64,000 bases of DNA, from contig NC_035448.2 of the NCBI RefSeq assembly GCF_002127325.2, positions 59,263,577 to 59,327,576 of the forward strand. The letters run 5' to 3'. Positions 47,535 through 58,694 of the stretch are shown piece by piece. Within the stretch, counting starts at the first letter, position 1; each line of letters opens with the position of its first letter. The notes beneath the pieces are model-generated. The model worked only from the letters and a program-made list of their open reading frames with translations. It searched no databases and was not told the DNA's origin. The position numbers were made by a program, and so were the translations under genes. Origin of the DNA: Helianthus annuus. Lineage: Eukaryota > Streptophyta > Magnoliopsida > Asterales > Asteraceae.

Positions 47535-47762
47535 TCATGTAACAAAACGATTAAGAACCGATGTAGTCGATGATATATTTTTGAGCTTCAGAGGCGATGA
47601 AATTACATCAGATATGAAGCAGGAACTTGGCTCCAGTGTGTAGATTGAATCCGATTTACGAGTATTGCCGCAGTAGTAGAAGTTTAGGTTAAGTTGAGGG
47701 ATGGAGTTTTGTGTGAATTTAAAGAGGGGGGCGCTACGCTGTGCATAAACCCTAGCCGCCAT
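47535..47762 (-). CDS. Hypothetical short protein or first exon of a gene fragment
   Basis: 75 codons starting MAARVYAQRSAPLFKF, with an Arg/Ser/Ala-containing N-terminus that could be an organelle targeting peptide. I recognise no domain. Codon usage is unremarkable. The start lies eight bases from a run of 16 C (47771-47786; G on the coding strand). The triplicated CTCGAAACTC units follow after the stop. It may be a captured or orphan first exon. Confidence 0.3.
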   Translation of the reverse strand: MAARVYAQRSAPLFKFTQNSIPQLNLNFYYCGNTRKSDSIYTLEPSSCFISDVISSPLKLKNISSTTSVLNRFVT

Positions 47763-47894
47763 TACACTTACCCCCCCCCCCCCCCCTCAAGTTCGAGGTT
47801 TTTAAGTTTCTACCCGTGTTGTTTTTTTATTTCAAGGGAAAATGGATTTAATATCGGATTCAGATTTTTGATCCGGTTATTCAGGGGTCGGTTA

Positions 47895-48232
47895 GGGTGA
47901 ACGGAGTGGGGGCGGTAAACCCACTCAGTACCGACCCTCCTCCACTGCCAACTTGTTTACCGAACAAACTTTACCGAAATGGGGGGCGAAATCGGTGAAG
48001 GTTCACCGACTCGGTGAAAGGAGGGAAAGGGGTAGAGAGAGGATGTGTGGTGGGGTCGATTTCTTCTTAACCAATCACATATTTTTCTTTTTCTTTTTAA
48101 ATAGTTTACCTAAACCTCATTAGCTAAATCACCGCCAACGTCTTTTAGCATTAGGTAAACAATTAACATTGCACTGTGTGATTGGGTGAATTATGAGTTT
48201 ACTTACCCATCAGGTAACCACTCCCTTCACCC
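47895..48232. mobile_element. Tourist-like (PIF/Harbinger) MITE, TSD TTA
   Basis: 338 bp with terminal inverted repeats GGGTGAACGGAGTGG and, as complement of the right end, GGGTGAAGGGAGTGG, flanked by TTA at 47892-47894 and 48233-48235, the usual PIF/Harbinger 3-bp duplication. Non-coding. Confidence 0.85.
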
Positions 48233-48424
48233 TTAATTCGTTTAAATGCCGGCTTTACACAGGTAGATTCAACCTAGTTTCATTAGTAAATTCAATTATA
48301 CATCTAATCAAAGTAAAAGTATCAGCAATTTTATTCATTTATTTATAAATGAAAATAAACTATTGTTTATAAAAATAATTTCAACTACTACAAACACAAG
48401 AGTCGACCGTCGACACGACAATAG

Positions 48425-49326
48425 CTCTTGCCTTCTATTGGGCAAAATGGGCGGCAGGGGGAATTGTGTCAGGCAGCTGCCTGGCACTTCCCTATTGGCC
48501 CAACAAATTTACGATTGTATCCCCTTTTAAAATTACAATTTTGCCATCAGTTAAAAATTATGTTCTTGCCCTCACTTAAAAATAAATTTACGCTTATGCT
48601 CCCAGCTAAATATTTCAATTTTTCCCCCCGGTTAAAAATTACGATTTTGCCCCGTTTCAATTTACAGTTTTGCCAATAGTTTTTTCCCTTAAAAATACGA
48701 TTTTCCCATCAGTTCAAAATTATGTTTTTACCCCCACTTAAAAATAAATTTACGCTTTTACTCCCAGCTAAAAATTCCAATTTTGCACTCGGTTCAAAAT
48801 TACAATTTTGCCCTGTATAAATGTATAGTTTTGCCATTAGTTTTTTTCTCACAGCCAAGTTACGATTTTACCCTCAACTTAAATTTACATTTTCCCCATC
48901 GTTTTTGTTTGCTTTCCTGGTGACATTACAAGTTTGCCCCCAGTGTAAAATTACAGTCGTGCCAGCAACTTCCTGGCACTCTCCTGTTGGTCCATTTACT
49001 TTACAATTTATCCCCGAATTAAAATTATGATTTTGCCCTCAGTTGAAAATTACGTTTTTCCCATCGTTTTAGTTTTTTTACCAAAACTATAAAGGTTTTT
49101 TGTTTTAATTGGTTTACTCGATTTACTTTTTTCCGTGTCAATGAGACAAGGAGTTGTCTAACACTAGCTCATTAGTCCTGAAAAATTACATTTTTGACCT
49201 AAGCCCAAAATTACTGTCTTATCATCGTCTTTGTTTTTTTCCCTAGCAAAATTATAGTAGTCTTTTTTTAATTGGTTGAGAATTATTCAGCCATTGCCCC
49301 GCAACCTGGAGCGGAGCATCTACTAG
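48425..49326 (+). mobile_element. Possible non-autonomous Helitron with degenerate internal repeats
   Basis: The 3' end has a hairpin (GCCCCGC, 8-base loop, GCGGAGC) then CTAG at 49323-49326 followed by T, as Helitrons end. Inside are about fifteen degenerate units of 24-35 bp such as AAAATTACGATTTTGCCC, in a pyrimidine-rich (TTTTGCCC) context, and two copies of CCTGGCACT(T/C)(T/C)CC(T/C). The 5' terminus is not certain; I place it loosely at the start of the repeat zone. No Rep/helicase frame. Confidence 0.45.
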
Positions 49327-49524
49327 TTAAAAACAAAAGCCAATATTTACATTTACATTTACAAGAGAATACAATATACAAACATTTGTTTTATTGTCGC
49401 TTTTGTTCAGTTAACTAGTTTTAATGATTTCAAATTGTTGGGGTACATGGTAGAAGTAGAAATGCAAAAAAAAATAAATTTATATATTACTAACACAACT
49501 ACGATGGTTTAATCCAGATGTGTA

Positions 49525-50369
49525 ATTAGGGGTGGCCAAATGGGTGGGTTGAGCAGGTTTGGGTAATGGGTTAGGATGTGTATGGGTTAGGATGGGTTTA
49601 TTAAAAATAAGTTAAAATGAGTTTAAGTCAAGATGAGTTTTTATCAAAATAAATTTGGGCATGATAGGCTAAAAATATAAATAGATAAAAAAAATCAAGA
49701 AAAATAGAAAAAATAAAAAACACAGATGTTAACTAATCATAAATATAACATAAGTTAAGTATTAAAAACCCAAATCACCAACTAGAGAAGATAAAGGAAC
49801 ACACAAAAGGATGTAAAGATATCAAAAAAAAAGTCCATGTTTTCATTTGGGCAATTTATCAAACACCTGGTATACAAGCTAAAACAACTGGGCAATTCAT
49901 CAAACACTTGGCATGCAAGCTAAAACAACTGCAACCCACAACCAAAAGAAAATGATGGGAATGCTCTAACAGGCATTTATTAACCTAGTCATACCCAAAT
50001 TAAGAGTTTTAAATAGGCAAATCTTATAGAACTAAATCACAATGCACAACTTGAATAAAAACATTCAATTAGAGAACATAACAATTACATAACTACATTA
50101 CATAACTACCTTGATCGGTTGATGGTAGTGATAGATGAAATCACTGAAATAATGATGATAAAGCCTATTTTAGCTTTTCTTCTTATCGCGCCCAAATCAT
50201 CAAGCACCCATTTTCGGTTTTGCACAGTTTCGAACCGAGTCAAACGGGTCGGGGATTCAACAGTTCTAGAGTGGAATTGGGCCAGGCCCACTGCGTCTGG
50301 GAACGAGCTGGCTGGGCTTCACAATTTATCCAGCCTGAGTGCTCGACCGAATGCAGTCTAATTTGGTTA
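49525..50369. other. Left part of a decayed transposon-like segment hosting element I
   Basis: Begins GGGGTGGCCAAATGGGTGGG with several TGGGTTAGGATG units. The complement of 51830-51968 has similar GGGTTAGGATGGGT units, so the two may be subterminal regions of one hAT-like element of about 2.4 kb (1.2 kb without element I). No duplication could be established. Confidence 0.35.
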
Positions 50370-50374
50370 TTTAG

Positions 50375-51591
50375 TGATAGGTTTACGAAGAAAACCTACA
50401 AACTCCCAAGATAGATAACCCTTAGAGGGGGTTAAGCTCCAAGAAATTTAGAGATGAAAGACAAGATTTTTCTATAATTTTTCTTCAATTTTCTGCTTAA
50501 AACTATTCAAATGAAATTACATCAACTTAAATATGCAATGGTAACAACTACTCACTACCCCACTACTTACTAGAATTATGCAAAAAGGAAACAATAAAGA
50601 TGTAAAAAATAATGCTACGTGCAAAATGGAAACATGGTTGCATGAGAACGTGGGCATGGGCTACGTGGATATTAGAACCGTATCAATACTCCCGCCCTAA
50701 AAAACGGTCTTGTCCTCAAGACCGGAAACCGAAGAAGGTTTGGTGTGCACCACGAGGGACGCCATTCGACTCTTCCACTTGCATTTGGGGAAGTTATAAT
50801 GGGCCTCCACGGTGGTCTCCATTCACGTCTTCCGGATGCCTTCGGTTCCTCGTTGTTCAAGGGAAAAATCGGTTGTTATGAGTGCCATGTTTGGTAGGTG
50901 TAAGCGTGGTTTTGGAGGTTGGTTTAGGGTGTTGATGGATGCTATGTGAGGTTGGTTTTGATGCTGATTTGGCGATTCGTTTGGGTGACATTTGTGGTGC
51001 GGTTGAGGTGGTAGAATAGGTTCGTTTGTGTGCAGTTTTTGGGGCAGTTTTGTGGTGATGATAGGTGCGTTTTTTGGATGCGGATGATTGTATTTGGTGT
51101 AGGAAGGGTTTTGGACCAAACGGCTTGGGTGGTGGACGAGCGGCGAGTGAAGGTGGTGGAGGTAGACCGAGGCGAGCGCAGAACTCGACGAGGCGTTGTT
51201 GGTTTTTCTCGATAGTAGCCCACAGTTCGTCGAGCAACAACATGGTTTTTGAGGCTATGATGGAGGTGAATTCGAGAATGAAAGCACCAAATGATAGAGA
51301 CCGATTCGAGATGGTCAATCTCCCAAGATAGATAACCCTTAGAGGGGGTCAAGCTCCAAGAACACAAGATAAAGAAGAGACTATTTTTCTTCAATTTTCT
51401 GCTTAAAACTATTCAAATGAAATTACATCAACTTAAATATGCAATGGTAACGACTACTCACTACCCCACTACTTACTAGAATTATGCAAAAAGGAAACAA
51501 TAAAGATATAAAAAATAATGCTACGTGCAAAATGGAAACATGGTTGCATGAGAACGTGGGCATGGGCTACGTGGATATTAGAACCGTATCA
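50375..51591 (-). mobile_element. Element I: 1.2-kb mini-LTR retrotransposon with gag remnant, TSD TTTAG
   Basis: TTTAG at 50370-50374 and 51592-51596 flanks two LTRs (50375-50685, 311 bp; 51292-51591, 300 bp) starting TGATAG on the plus strand and ending CGTATCA. Minus orientation: polypurine tract TTTTTTAGGGCGGGAGTAT directly before the 3' LTR at 50686, preceded by CTTGAGGACAAGACC, which I know from plant chromoviruses. The internal 606 bp begin TTTGGTGCTTTCATT after the 5' LTR. It is close in size to TRIM elements but keeps a gag-like coding stretch. Confidence 0.85.
50857..51318 (-). pseudogene. Element I gag-like frame
   Basis: 153 codons; the first 26 overlap the LTR end, and a likelier start is the Met of MLLLDELWATIEKNQQ. 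This resembles the N-terminus of plant Ty3/gypsy Gag. It is followed by a Pro/Lys/Thr/His-rich basic tail that ends before any Gag core or zinc knuckle. Overlapping frames in this stretch are shadows. A truncated gag is the best reading; a basic RNA-binding peptide cannot be excluded. Confidence 0.5.
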
Positions 51592-51596
51592 TTTAG

Positions 51597-52324
51597 TTGG
51601 ACTGAAATGAAGGCGGAGGGCTGGCAGCGATGGTCGTGAGCAGAAGCGGTGGTTGATGGTTGGAGTACGGTGGTTTAGGCGTGCTCCGAATACGGTGTTG
51701 GTTGAGAGGCGGAGTTCTGTTGGTCGGAGATGGTGAAATGGAGGTTGTAGGATGGTGGTGATTTAGGCGCGAGAGATGAGAAAAAAGAAGAATGCGCTGG
51801 TTTTAGGGTTTACCCGGAGAAACCCATCCTGACTGATATTATTTTGTTATTTTTAAAGTTACCCATCTTGATTCTTGACCCTCTTAACAATTCTTGTTAA
51901 CCCATCTACTACAAAAATAATACCCATCCTAACCCAAAGTTGAATGTATGGGTTAACTTTGCCGGGTCTATATGTAACCAACTCTATGATTTATATTTTA
52001 TGTTAAAATTTAAAGATTATTATTTCATAAACCAAAAAAGCTTTTATCTACGTACAAAAATGGCGTTTGACCTCAAAAAGTCAAATCACACCTCCCTTGA
52101 GACAAGAGGGGAGCATACACAAACACAACCAACAACATAAGAAGTGCATATATTAGAGGATTACACGTCCAGCGTCACCTAATACAACCAGTTTTAGAAC
52201 TAAACACAACCTTAACATATTTTTTTGTCACAATATTAATACAGTAAAACATCTGATTAGTTCAACAGGGTTAACTCCTAGAAGTTAAAATAAGTTGAAA
52301 GTTTTCTTACCATTTCCTACAACC
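51597..52324. other. Right part of the decayed segment, then the 3' flank of the FRL gene
   Basis: G-rich, T-poor sequence to about 51800, then ACCCATC-rich units to 51968 (see 49525). From about 52140 down to the FRL stop it should contain the 3' untranslated region of that gene. I see no separate gene. Confidence 0.45.
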
Positions 52325-55300
52325 TTAGTGCAGATAAGGAGCCTGGTACTGGTAACCGGTTGCAAAGTAGTGACCGTGGTTAGGAGCCATGTTGTAAGCC
52401 GGGGTGCCCATATACTGCGGAATGTGGGTCTCAACTGGACCCGGGTAACCATAGGTTCTGTTGTCATACATGTACTGTGTTGGCGGTGCATACCTATTAT
52501 CTGTCATCCTACCGTAGAAGTTGGTCTTGTCAGCAGCAATGTTAGTGTTTCGGGTTACTATGCCATTGGCTCGGGGTCTTTTGGGTTGAGGTTTTGCAAC
52601 TTCTGTGGCTCGTTTTTTGTCAGCTTTTGCTTTCTCAAGTTGAAGAATCCGTTTCTGAAGTGGGCCCGTTGGGTAACTATCTTCAAGCTTGTGATCTTCA
52701 ATACACTTGATCACTGCCTTTAGTGCACACAGTTCTCTCTCGCTGACATCATTCTACAATGCGAAAATATGAACATGTAAATCCCATTGTGATCTGATCC
52801 ATGACAAAATTTAAACATGCCGGACCACCATTTTGCCACCTCTAGTATGCATGCATCAGATTGATCAATGATCATAACGAGTACAAAAAATAGAAAAACA
52901 AGCAGTAATGTGCTACTTCATGATGGAATAAAAAATTAAGCAGTTACGAATATCATCAGATTAAGCAAACCTCCAGGGACTAGACAATTTATTAAATGGT
53001 CCATCGCATTTGTAGAACATATAAAAGTTGATTACTCAATTAATATAATCATAATTATGTTTAGATTACTCTTGATATTAGAAAATCAAAATTTTCGATT
53101 TCCAAAACTCATATTTTCCTTTGTCTGGTTTGATGCAGAAAATGAGGAACAAACCTGTGCAGTAGGAGACAAATTTGCTGATTTGATGGCTGAAGGGACT
53201 CTCCTTGCCTCGGTCAAGTATGATTTCAATATGGATACTGGAGAGAACTGCTCTGTAAGCTCAAATGCAAATGCTAAGTTAACAGCATCAATGTGCCTTC
53301 CACTATTCACCAACACATCAATTACACCTGACAAAAAATCAAAAAGAATGACTTAATTCATAGTTATCAAAAGCGTGCGCTTTTGGCGCCTAGGCATTTT
53401 TTCTGGGCGATTCCCAGTAATTGCGCCTTTGATTCCTAGCTAACTATAGCGCAGCCTAAATCCTATTGATATTTAATATTTTTCTTTATTAAGTGGTAAT
53501 ATCCCCTTTTTCTGCAGTATTTATAGGGATTTTACTAACAAATGATATCACTAAAGATCAAAATCTCGTTTAGTAATATTCAGTTTGTATTAATTCGTAA
53601 ATTCCACTTTTTCTGCAGTATTTATAGGGCTTTACTGCAGTATTTTTTTGCTTACTCTTTTATTACTTTAATCATAGTTATTAAAAGCGTTAGGCGCATT
53701 CAAGGCGCATAGGCCTCGCCCGGGGCCTAGGCGCAAGGCGCAAAAAAAGCGCGGGCCTGAGAAAAAAAAAGCGTACAACAAAATAAACTTAAAATAGTTT
53801 TATATAATAGAAAATTAATACTATACTTCAAATAAAATAAGCTAAAGCTATTATACAACATTTAATATCGTCTATTTAGTACCAAAAGTTATAAAATGCT
53901 AGTTTATTAGTGTAGAAAAGTAGTTTCGTTAGATAAAAGTAGAAATATAGCTAGAATCTTGCCAGGATTTAGAGAATTTGGCCGAAAACTCTCAATAATC
54001 TAGGAATCTCTCCAGAATCTGCGCATGAACCATCACTTGGAGAATTAAAGCGCAATTGCCTTGACTTAAGGCGCAATTGCCTCGCCTAGCTAGGAAATTG
54101 GGCCTAGGCGCACGAGGCGATGGCTTTTAACAACTATGACTTTAATGAACTATTTGTTTTCGAATATTAACATGTTGGTTTTGAGTATTTTGTTATCTGA
54201 GACTTTTTAAATGGAGTATGAACATTTTTGTTTTGGTTTTGAGTACTTTATTGCTTTAATGAACTTTTTTATATTTTTTTTTATTTAAGTGCGCTTTTTT
54301 TTTCTCAGGCCCACGCTTTTTTTGCGCCTATCGCCTAGGCCCTAAGCGGAGCCTAAGCGCCTTGAGTGCGCTTCACGCCTTTGATAACTATGAATTAATT
54401 AACCCGACTTGACCTGTTTTGACCCGCCCATTTTGATATGAGAAATCTGAAAAGAACAACCAACCTGGAATCTTGTCTGACAACCCAAGGAAGCGGCACA
54501 ACTCAGCTGTCTGACGACGACGACACACCATTGGTATCAATTTGGATAAATTTTCTTGAGCAAAATCAGAATCAATACCAAAAGTAGCAACAAGCTGCAA
54601 GAAAGCATGAGCTTCCAAAGAGTTCCCGTTACTGGCATCCACATCAAGATCATCTAATTTCGGTTTCCATTCATCAGCAATAACCCTTGCTCGTTCCTTC
54701 ACGTCTTTCGAGATAACCTTTGAAGCAGACTTCTCACCTAGATTCGTTAACAAAATGCTAAGACATTCCATCAACATGATACACGTTCTTCGTTGACCTA
54801 AAAGATTCGCATCTTTCTTCCCCTCATCTGACGACATGTAGAAACCGCTAAGAGAATCCAAAACCAGACCACCGGGATTAGCTGCAGCCTTCAATGCAAT
54901 CGGGATTTCCTCTTTTATAGAAGAAAGATTCTTCCGGTTATCCGATATGAATTTGTGGAGTCCTTGTGCATCATTCTCCTCACACAACTTGGCAAGTTGA
55001 GGGTTTGATAGTGCCTTCACGTCACTATCCGACAACCTTATATCATCCGGTGGTTTGTTTTCCACATCATCGGGTGGTTTGTTTTCCACAATGGAATCGG
55101 ATTCAGTGATTCCATTCCGGCGTCTGTTAAGGGCATTAGCAATGGCAGCAACAGCAGCATCACGCTTCTCTTGAAGACTTTCCAACGAAGCTTCCTCTTT
55201 GGCTATTACAGCTGCTTGACGTTTCTCCAGGATTTGTCGGGATTGAGCTGTTTTCACTTCGAACTCTTTTTCTTGGTCTTCCAGCTCAGTAAAACGCCTT

Positions 55301-55464
55301 TTTAGAGACTTCTCAAGTCCATGAAAATGATCCTCAATTTGTTTCCATTTCAGGTTAAGGGTTACGGCTCGGTGACTTTCCAGCTCAGCAAATGCTCTCT
55401 GAAGTTGTTGTATCTTAGAGCTTGTTGACTCCAAGAGTGTAGCAACAGATTTTACATCTTCCAT
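52325..55464 (-). CDS. FRL3: FRIGIDA-like protein (closest by memory to FRL3), three coding exons
   Basis: Coding exons on the minus strand: 55464-54465 (1000 nt), 53327-53155 (173 nt), 52753-52325 (429 nt, with TAA), giving 533 residues. All splice sites are GT-AG, and phases agree: exon 1 ends in KIP plus one base, exon 2 reads on as GVIDVLVNSGRHIDAVNLAF, exon 3 opens NDVSERELCALKAV. Residues about 10-115 are a predicted coiled coil (IQQLQRAFAELESHRAV, RFTELEDQEKEFE). The Frigida domain covers about 160-450 (CRFLGLSDKIP; FAFELTEQFSPV). The tail is basic (KPQPKRPRA) then Tyr/Gly/Pro-rich, ending YLH. FRIGIDA-family proteins act in the nucleus; FRI itself scaffolds a complex that activates FLC in Arabidopsis, and roles of the FRL members are less defined. 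The N-terminus resembles what I remember of Arabidopsis FRL3 rather than FRL4. Intact; symbol tentative. Confidence 0.85.
52754..53154 (-). other. FRL coding intron 2
   Basis: Donor CACAG|GTTTGT at 53154, acceptor TTGTAG|AAT at 52754; 401 bp, AT-rich, without recognisable insertion. Confidence 0.85.
53359..54392. mobile_element. hAT-type MITE (outer) in FRL intron 1
   Basis: Ends CATAGTTATCAAA...GCG and its complement, with GC-rich subterminal GGCGCCTAGGCG-like stretches. Flanked by ACTTAATT (53351-53358) and AATTAATT (54393-54400), an 8-bp duplication with one mismatch, as for hAT. It contains a second, inner MITE of the same family. Confidence 0.8.
53673..54138. mobile_element. hAT-type MITE (inner), TSD ACTTTAAT
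   Basis: 466 bp from CATAGTTATTAAAAGCG to the complementary end CTTTTAACAACTATG, flanked by a perfect 8-bp ACTTTAAT (53665-53672 and 54139-54146). Same termini as the outer element, so a family member inserted into another. Non-coding. Confidence 0.88.
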
Positions 55465-55469
55465 GGCGC

Positions 55470-57070
55470 TCTAGAAACCTTCAAAAAAACCAAAATCATT
55501 ATTAATGAAACAATAAATAGAATTCATTATAAACAACTAGTATATAGTGAATATAAAAACAATATAAATAGAATTAGACAACATAACTAAATTTGTTTAT
55601 ATTACTAGCTCCTTTCTGACTAATTGGCAGTTAATACCCTTATATGTTATCAGTAAATATAAAAGAACAGAATATAAAACATTTAGAACAAAGAGATCAA
55701 CTCTCATCACAAAGAAAAAAACATAAATGTTATTCTAACTTGAGGGTAGAGTTCTACCCTTATTTTCTTTTTAATATTTTTTTTTATGAAAACCACCTTT
55801 TTTTTTACTTCCAACCGTCAAATCCCTACTGATTTGCAATGATAAAGGAGGATGTCTGACGACCACAGCTTCAAAGTAACAAAAAATAAGAATCAAACAA
55901 TAATGCCTGATGGTAAAATGATTTTTATGAGAAACTTAAACGAAACGAAAAATAAACCTTCCATGAGAAACGTACAACCACAAAAAGAAACCAAAAAATC
56001 ACTTGTCAAACATAAATGTGTTTAAATACATAATGACATGACATGGACTTCAATAAGTAACGTATGGACCAGTGGACCACATCTCTTCTAACCTATGATT
56101 CTTCAGATCTTTTAAAAGCATACAAGATCATTCAAGATCAGGAAAACCATCCACAATAAAATCTAAAAACCCCTCAACCACTCCTTTCAACAAGTTAAGC
56201 ATGAAAGCTGGAAGCATACCAAAAGATCAAGAAAATTACGATATTCCCTAAACTACTTACAACACTAAGAGATCTACCACCATGTACTATAAATAGAAGA
56301 AAACATCATGCATTCAAACACCCCTAATGCTTGAACCCCTCTAAAACAAACCCTAACTTAAGCATCAAGACTCGAAGTCGGTTTCATGGTTGTTCTGAGT
56401 TCTGACCATGAATTTACAGAACATGAGCTAGAAACAGATGCACCTCTTCTAAAACCCTAACCTTCCTTGAAACCCTAACCCTAACAACACTAAATCAACA
56501 TTCAAAACCTGATAATCATGCAAGTATGCAACACAATCACTCCATTAACAACATAAACAACTCTCTAACCGTCATCAATCATCCAATTAAAAATGTAATC
56601 AAACATTCAGAAACAGATAAACGAGCCATCAACTCGATAAGGTACGTGACAGCTAGATCAACCGACACACAACGACTACATTTACAAGCAAAAAATCAAA
56701 ATCACCTCACGAAAAACAAACCTAATTTGAACCAAATTTCATACAATAATTTAGCTACAATAATGAGAACAGGTGAGAGAAAAGTAGCTGGATCTGGAAA
56801 TTAAAGCATGAATGTTGGTGCAAAAGAAGTAGAATGAGTGAACTCACCGGTGACTGGTGGTTGACGGCGGATGAGGGCGGCGAATCGGAGAGAAGAATCA
56901 GGGCATTTTGGGAGGGTTTCGCGGGGACAAGAGGGAATGGAGAAAGGGGAAAGTGGAAATAATGAAGACTAAACAAAGGCGGCTTATTAGGAAGGAAGTA
57001 AATACTCTCTTTCCTATTGTATTGTCTAGACATTTCGCTTTTGCCACACTCTTCTTCGTTGCTATTTCCA
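55470..57070 (-). other. Probable FRL leader exon and leader intron
   Basis: An acceptor-like GTTTCTAG|AGCGCC lies six bases upstream of the ATG (55464). A donor-like CACCG|GTGAGTTC lies at 56848-56840. The CT-rich segment 56848 to about 57060 looks like a 5' untranslated exon, which gives a leader intron of about 1.38 kb (55471-56847). The distal end and start site cannot be fixed; a minus-strand ATG at 57084 would open an upstream frame if transcription starts beyond it. Confidence 0.5.
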
Positions 57071-57116
57071 ATATTCACATCCAACTAAATCTAATTTGTG
57101 GATAACAAATTAACAA

Positions 57117-58685
57117 CGGTATGTTACTTTTTTGAGTTTATGTATTTAAGAGGTTTTAACCATTTGAGTCTAAAATCAAAATATTTAATGTCCTAAGTTT
57201 TTATAGCTATTTTTCTTAACTATTTGAGTTCAAATTTCTAACATCATCCACCAAATCTGTTAACTATGAGAGTAATTTGGTCATTTCCACACAAAGTACA
57301 ATTCTTATATGCACATGAGTACAATGAACAACTCTTTAATGCATAAAGTTTTAATATATAATATATATAATAATATAAACACACACACCTACACACTTTC
57401 TCTCTCAATCTTTACACATTCCTCTCTCTCTCTCTAAACACCATTGCCCCACCATTATCTCCACCAAAATCATAGTGCAGATCTAGAAACCCTCCACCAC
57501 CGTCTCATCTCCACCACCAGTGTCTCCCCACTGCCCAACCCCCGCTCGTTTCTCCCTATGCGACGCACACCACCACTACGATCACCATTACTTCTAATTT
57601 TTCTTCGATTTCAAGCATAACCAGGTACAATCTTCGATTCCCTGTCCATACTCGTCCTTAATTTGCTCGATTTCTATTGTTTTAGATAGTGTCGAGGTTG
57701 AACTCGACCTCTAGGGCTCGGTTCGTGTTCAAGGTGGAGGTGGTTACGATGGTGATGGTGATCGTTGTGGTGTATATTAATGAACGATCAGAGAGTAATT
57801 TACTCAATTTTCTATACTTACAAAAAACCGCAGTCGGTGAACAATGAATACTCAGGGGGCTAAATTTATGAATTACTATTTATTTTACCAGTAACTCAAA
57901 TCAAGATCATTTATTATTCTTCTTCGAGCTTCAAGTCCCTTGCTTCCAAGGATGATGCTTCAAGCTATTCTCTCCTTGTTCGCCGCAAAAAAAATTCTCA
58001 GTCCAAATAAAGGTCGGTTGTTTCTCTCTTTCATACATTCTTTTGTTTATTGTATAACTTTATATTTTTCCCCAGTTGACTGACTGTATGCCTACTAAAG
58101 TTTGAAATTTTCACTTTCCACGTATAGATCTTCAAAATTGATCTGTTTTATGGGTTTTTATCTCTTGCTATTAACAACTCAACGGCATAAATTTTTATGA
58201 TCCTTCATTAACATACACATGTCATGAAAACGATCATTTTTACCTATGCCCACCAACTGTTTGTTTTAATTATCTGACGTTGATGGAGGTGGTTGTGCGG
58301 TGGTAATGGTGGTGGAGGTGGTGCGATGGTGATGGTTATGGTGCGGCGGTGATCGTGGTGGTGGTGGTTTTGTTGAGAGAGAAAGATAAGTAAGAGAGAG
58401 AGATATATTAATTAGGTAGAGAGAGTGTGGGATTTATGTATGTGTGATGGATGCTATACATTATATATGTAATAATAGTTTTAATAATAATAAATTGGGT
58501 TTTTTAAGTACAGGGGTAATTTGGTCATTTAACAAAAGTTAACAGAATATTTCTAACAGTGTTAAAAACTTGGACTCAAATGGTTAAGAAAAGTGGCTAT
58601 AGGGACTCAGTGCGTTAAACATTTTGATTTTGGACTCAAGTGATTAAAACCCCTAAAACACAGGGACTCAAAAAGTAATTTACCC
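57117..58685. mobile_element. Long-TIR Mutator-like element, 9-bp TSD AATTAACAA
   Basis: Inverted ends of about 180 bp: left begins CGGTATGTTACTTTTTTGAG, and the complement of the right begins GGGTAAATTACTTTTTGAG, both continuing through TTAACCATTTGAGTC-type units. AATTAACAA at 57108-57116 and 58686-58694 is a perfect 9-bp duplication, typical of Mutator-like transposons. No transposase. The interior has CACC-rich and GGTGGTG-rich blocks and a donor-like ACCAGGTACAATC near 57618-57630, so fragments of host sequence may be inside. Confidence 0.82.
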
Positions 58686-58694
58686 AATTAACAA

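Larger units (their letters stand above)
53328..54464 (-). other. FRL coding intron 1, almost entirely transposon
   Basis: Donor CCAG|GTTGGT at 54464, acceptor TTTTTTGTCAG|G at 53328, 1137 bp. The nested hAT MITEs (53359-54392) make up 1034 bp. Without them and one duplicated 8-mer the intron would be about 95 bp. The MITE ends only 31 bp from the acceptor. Confidence 0.85.

Noticed and set aside
50612..50881. Plus-strand 89-codon frame in element I
   Set aside because: Spans the LTR end and polypurine tract of a minus-oriented element; no protein features.
56755..57084. 109-codon minus frame upstream of the FRL gene
   Set aside because: Covers the inferred leader exon and crosses its donor site; at most an upstream frame, no evidence for a protein.
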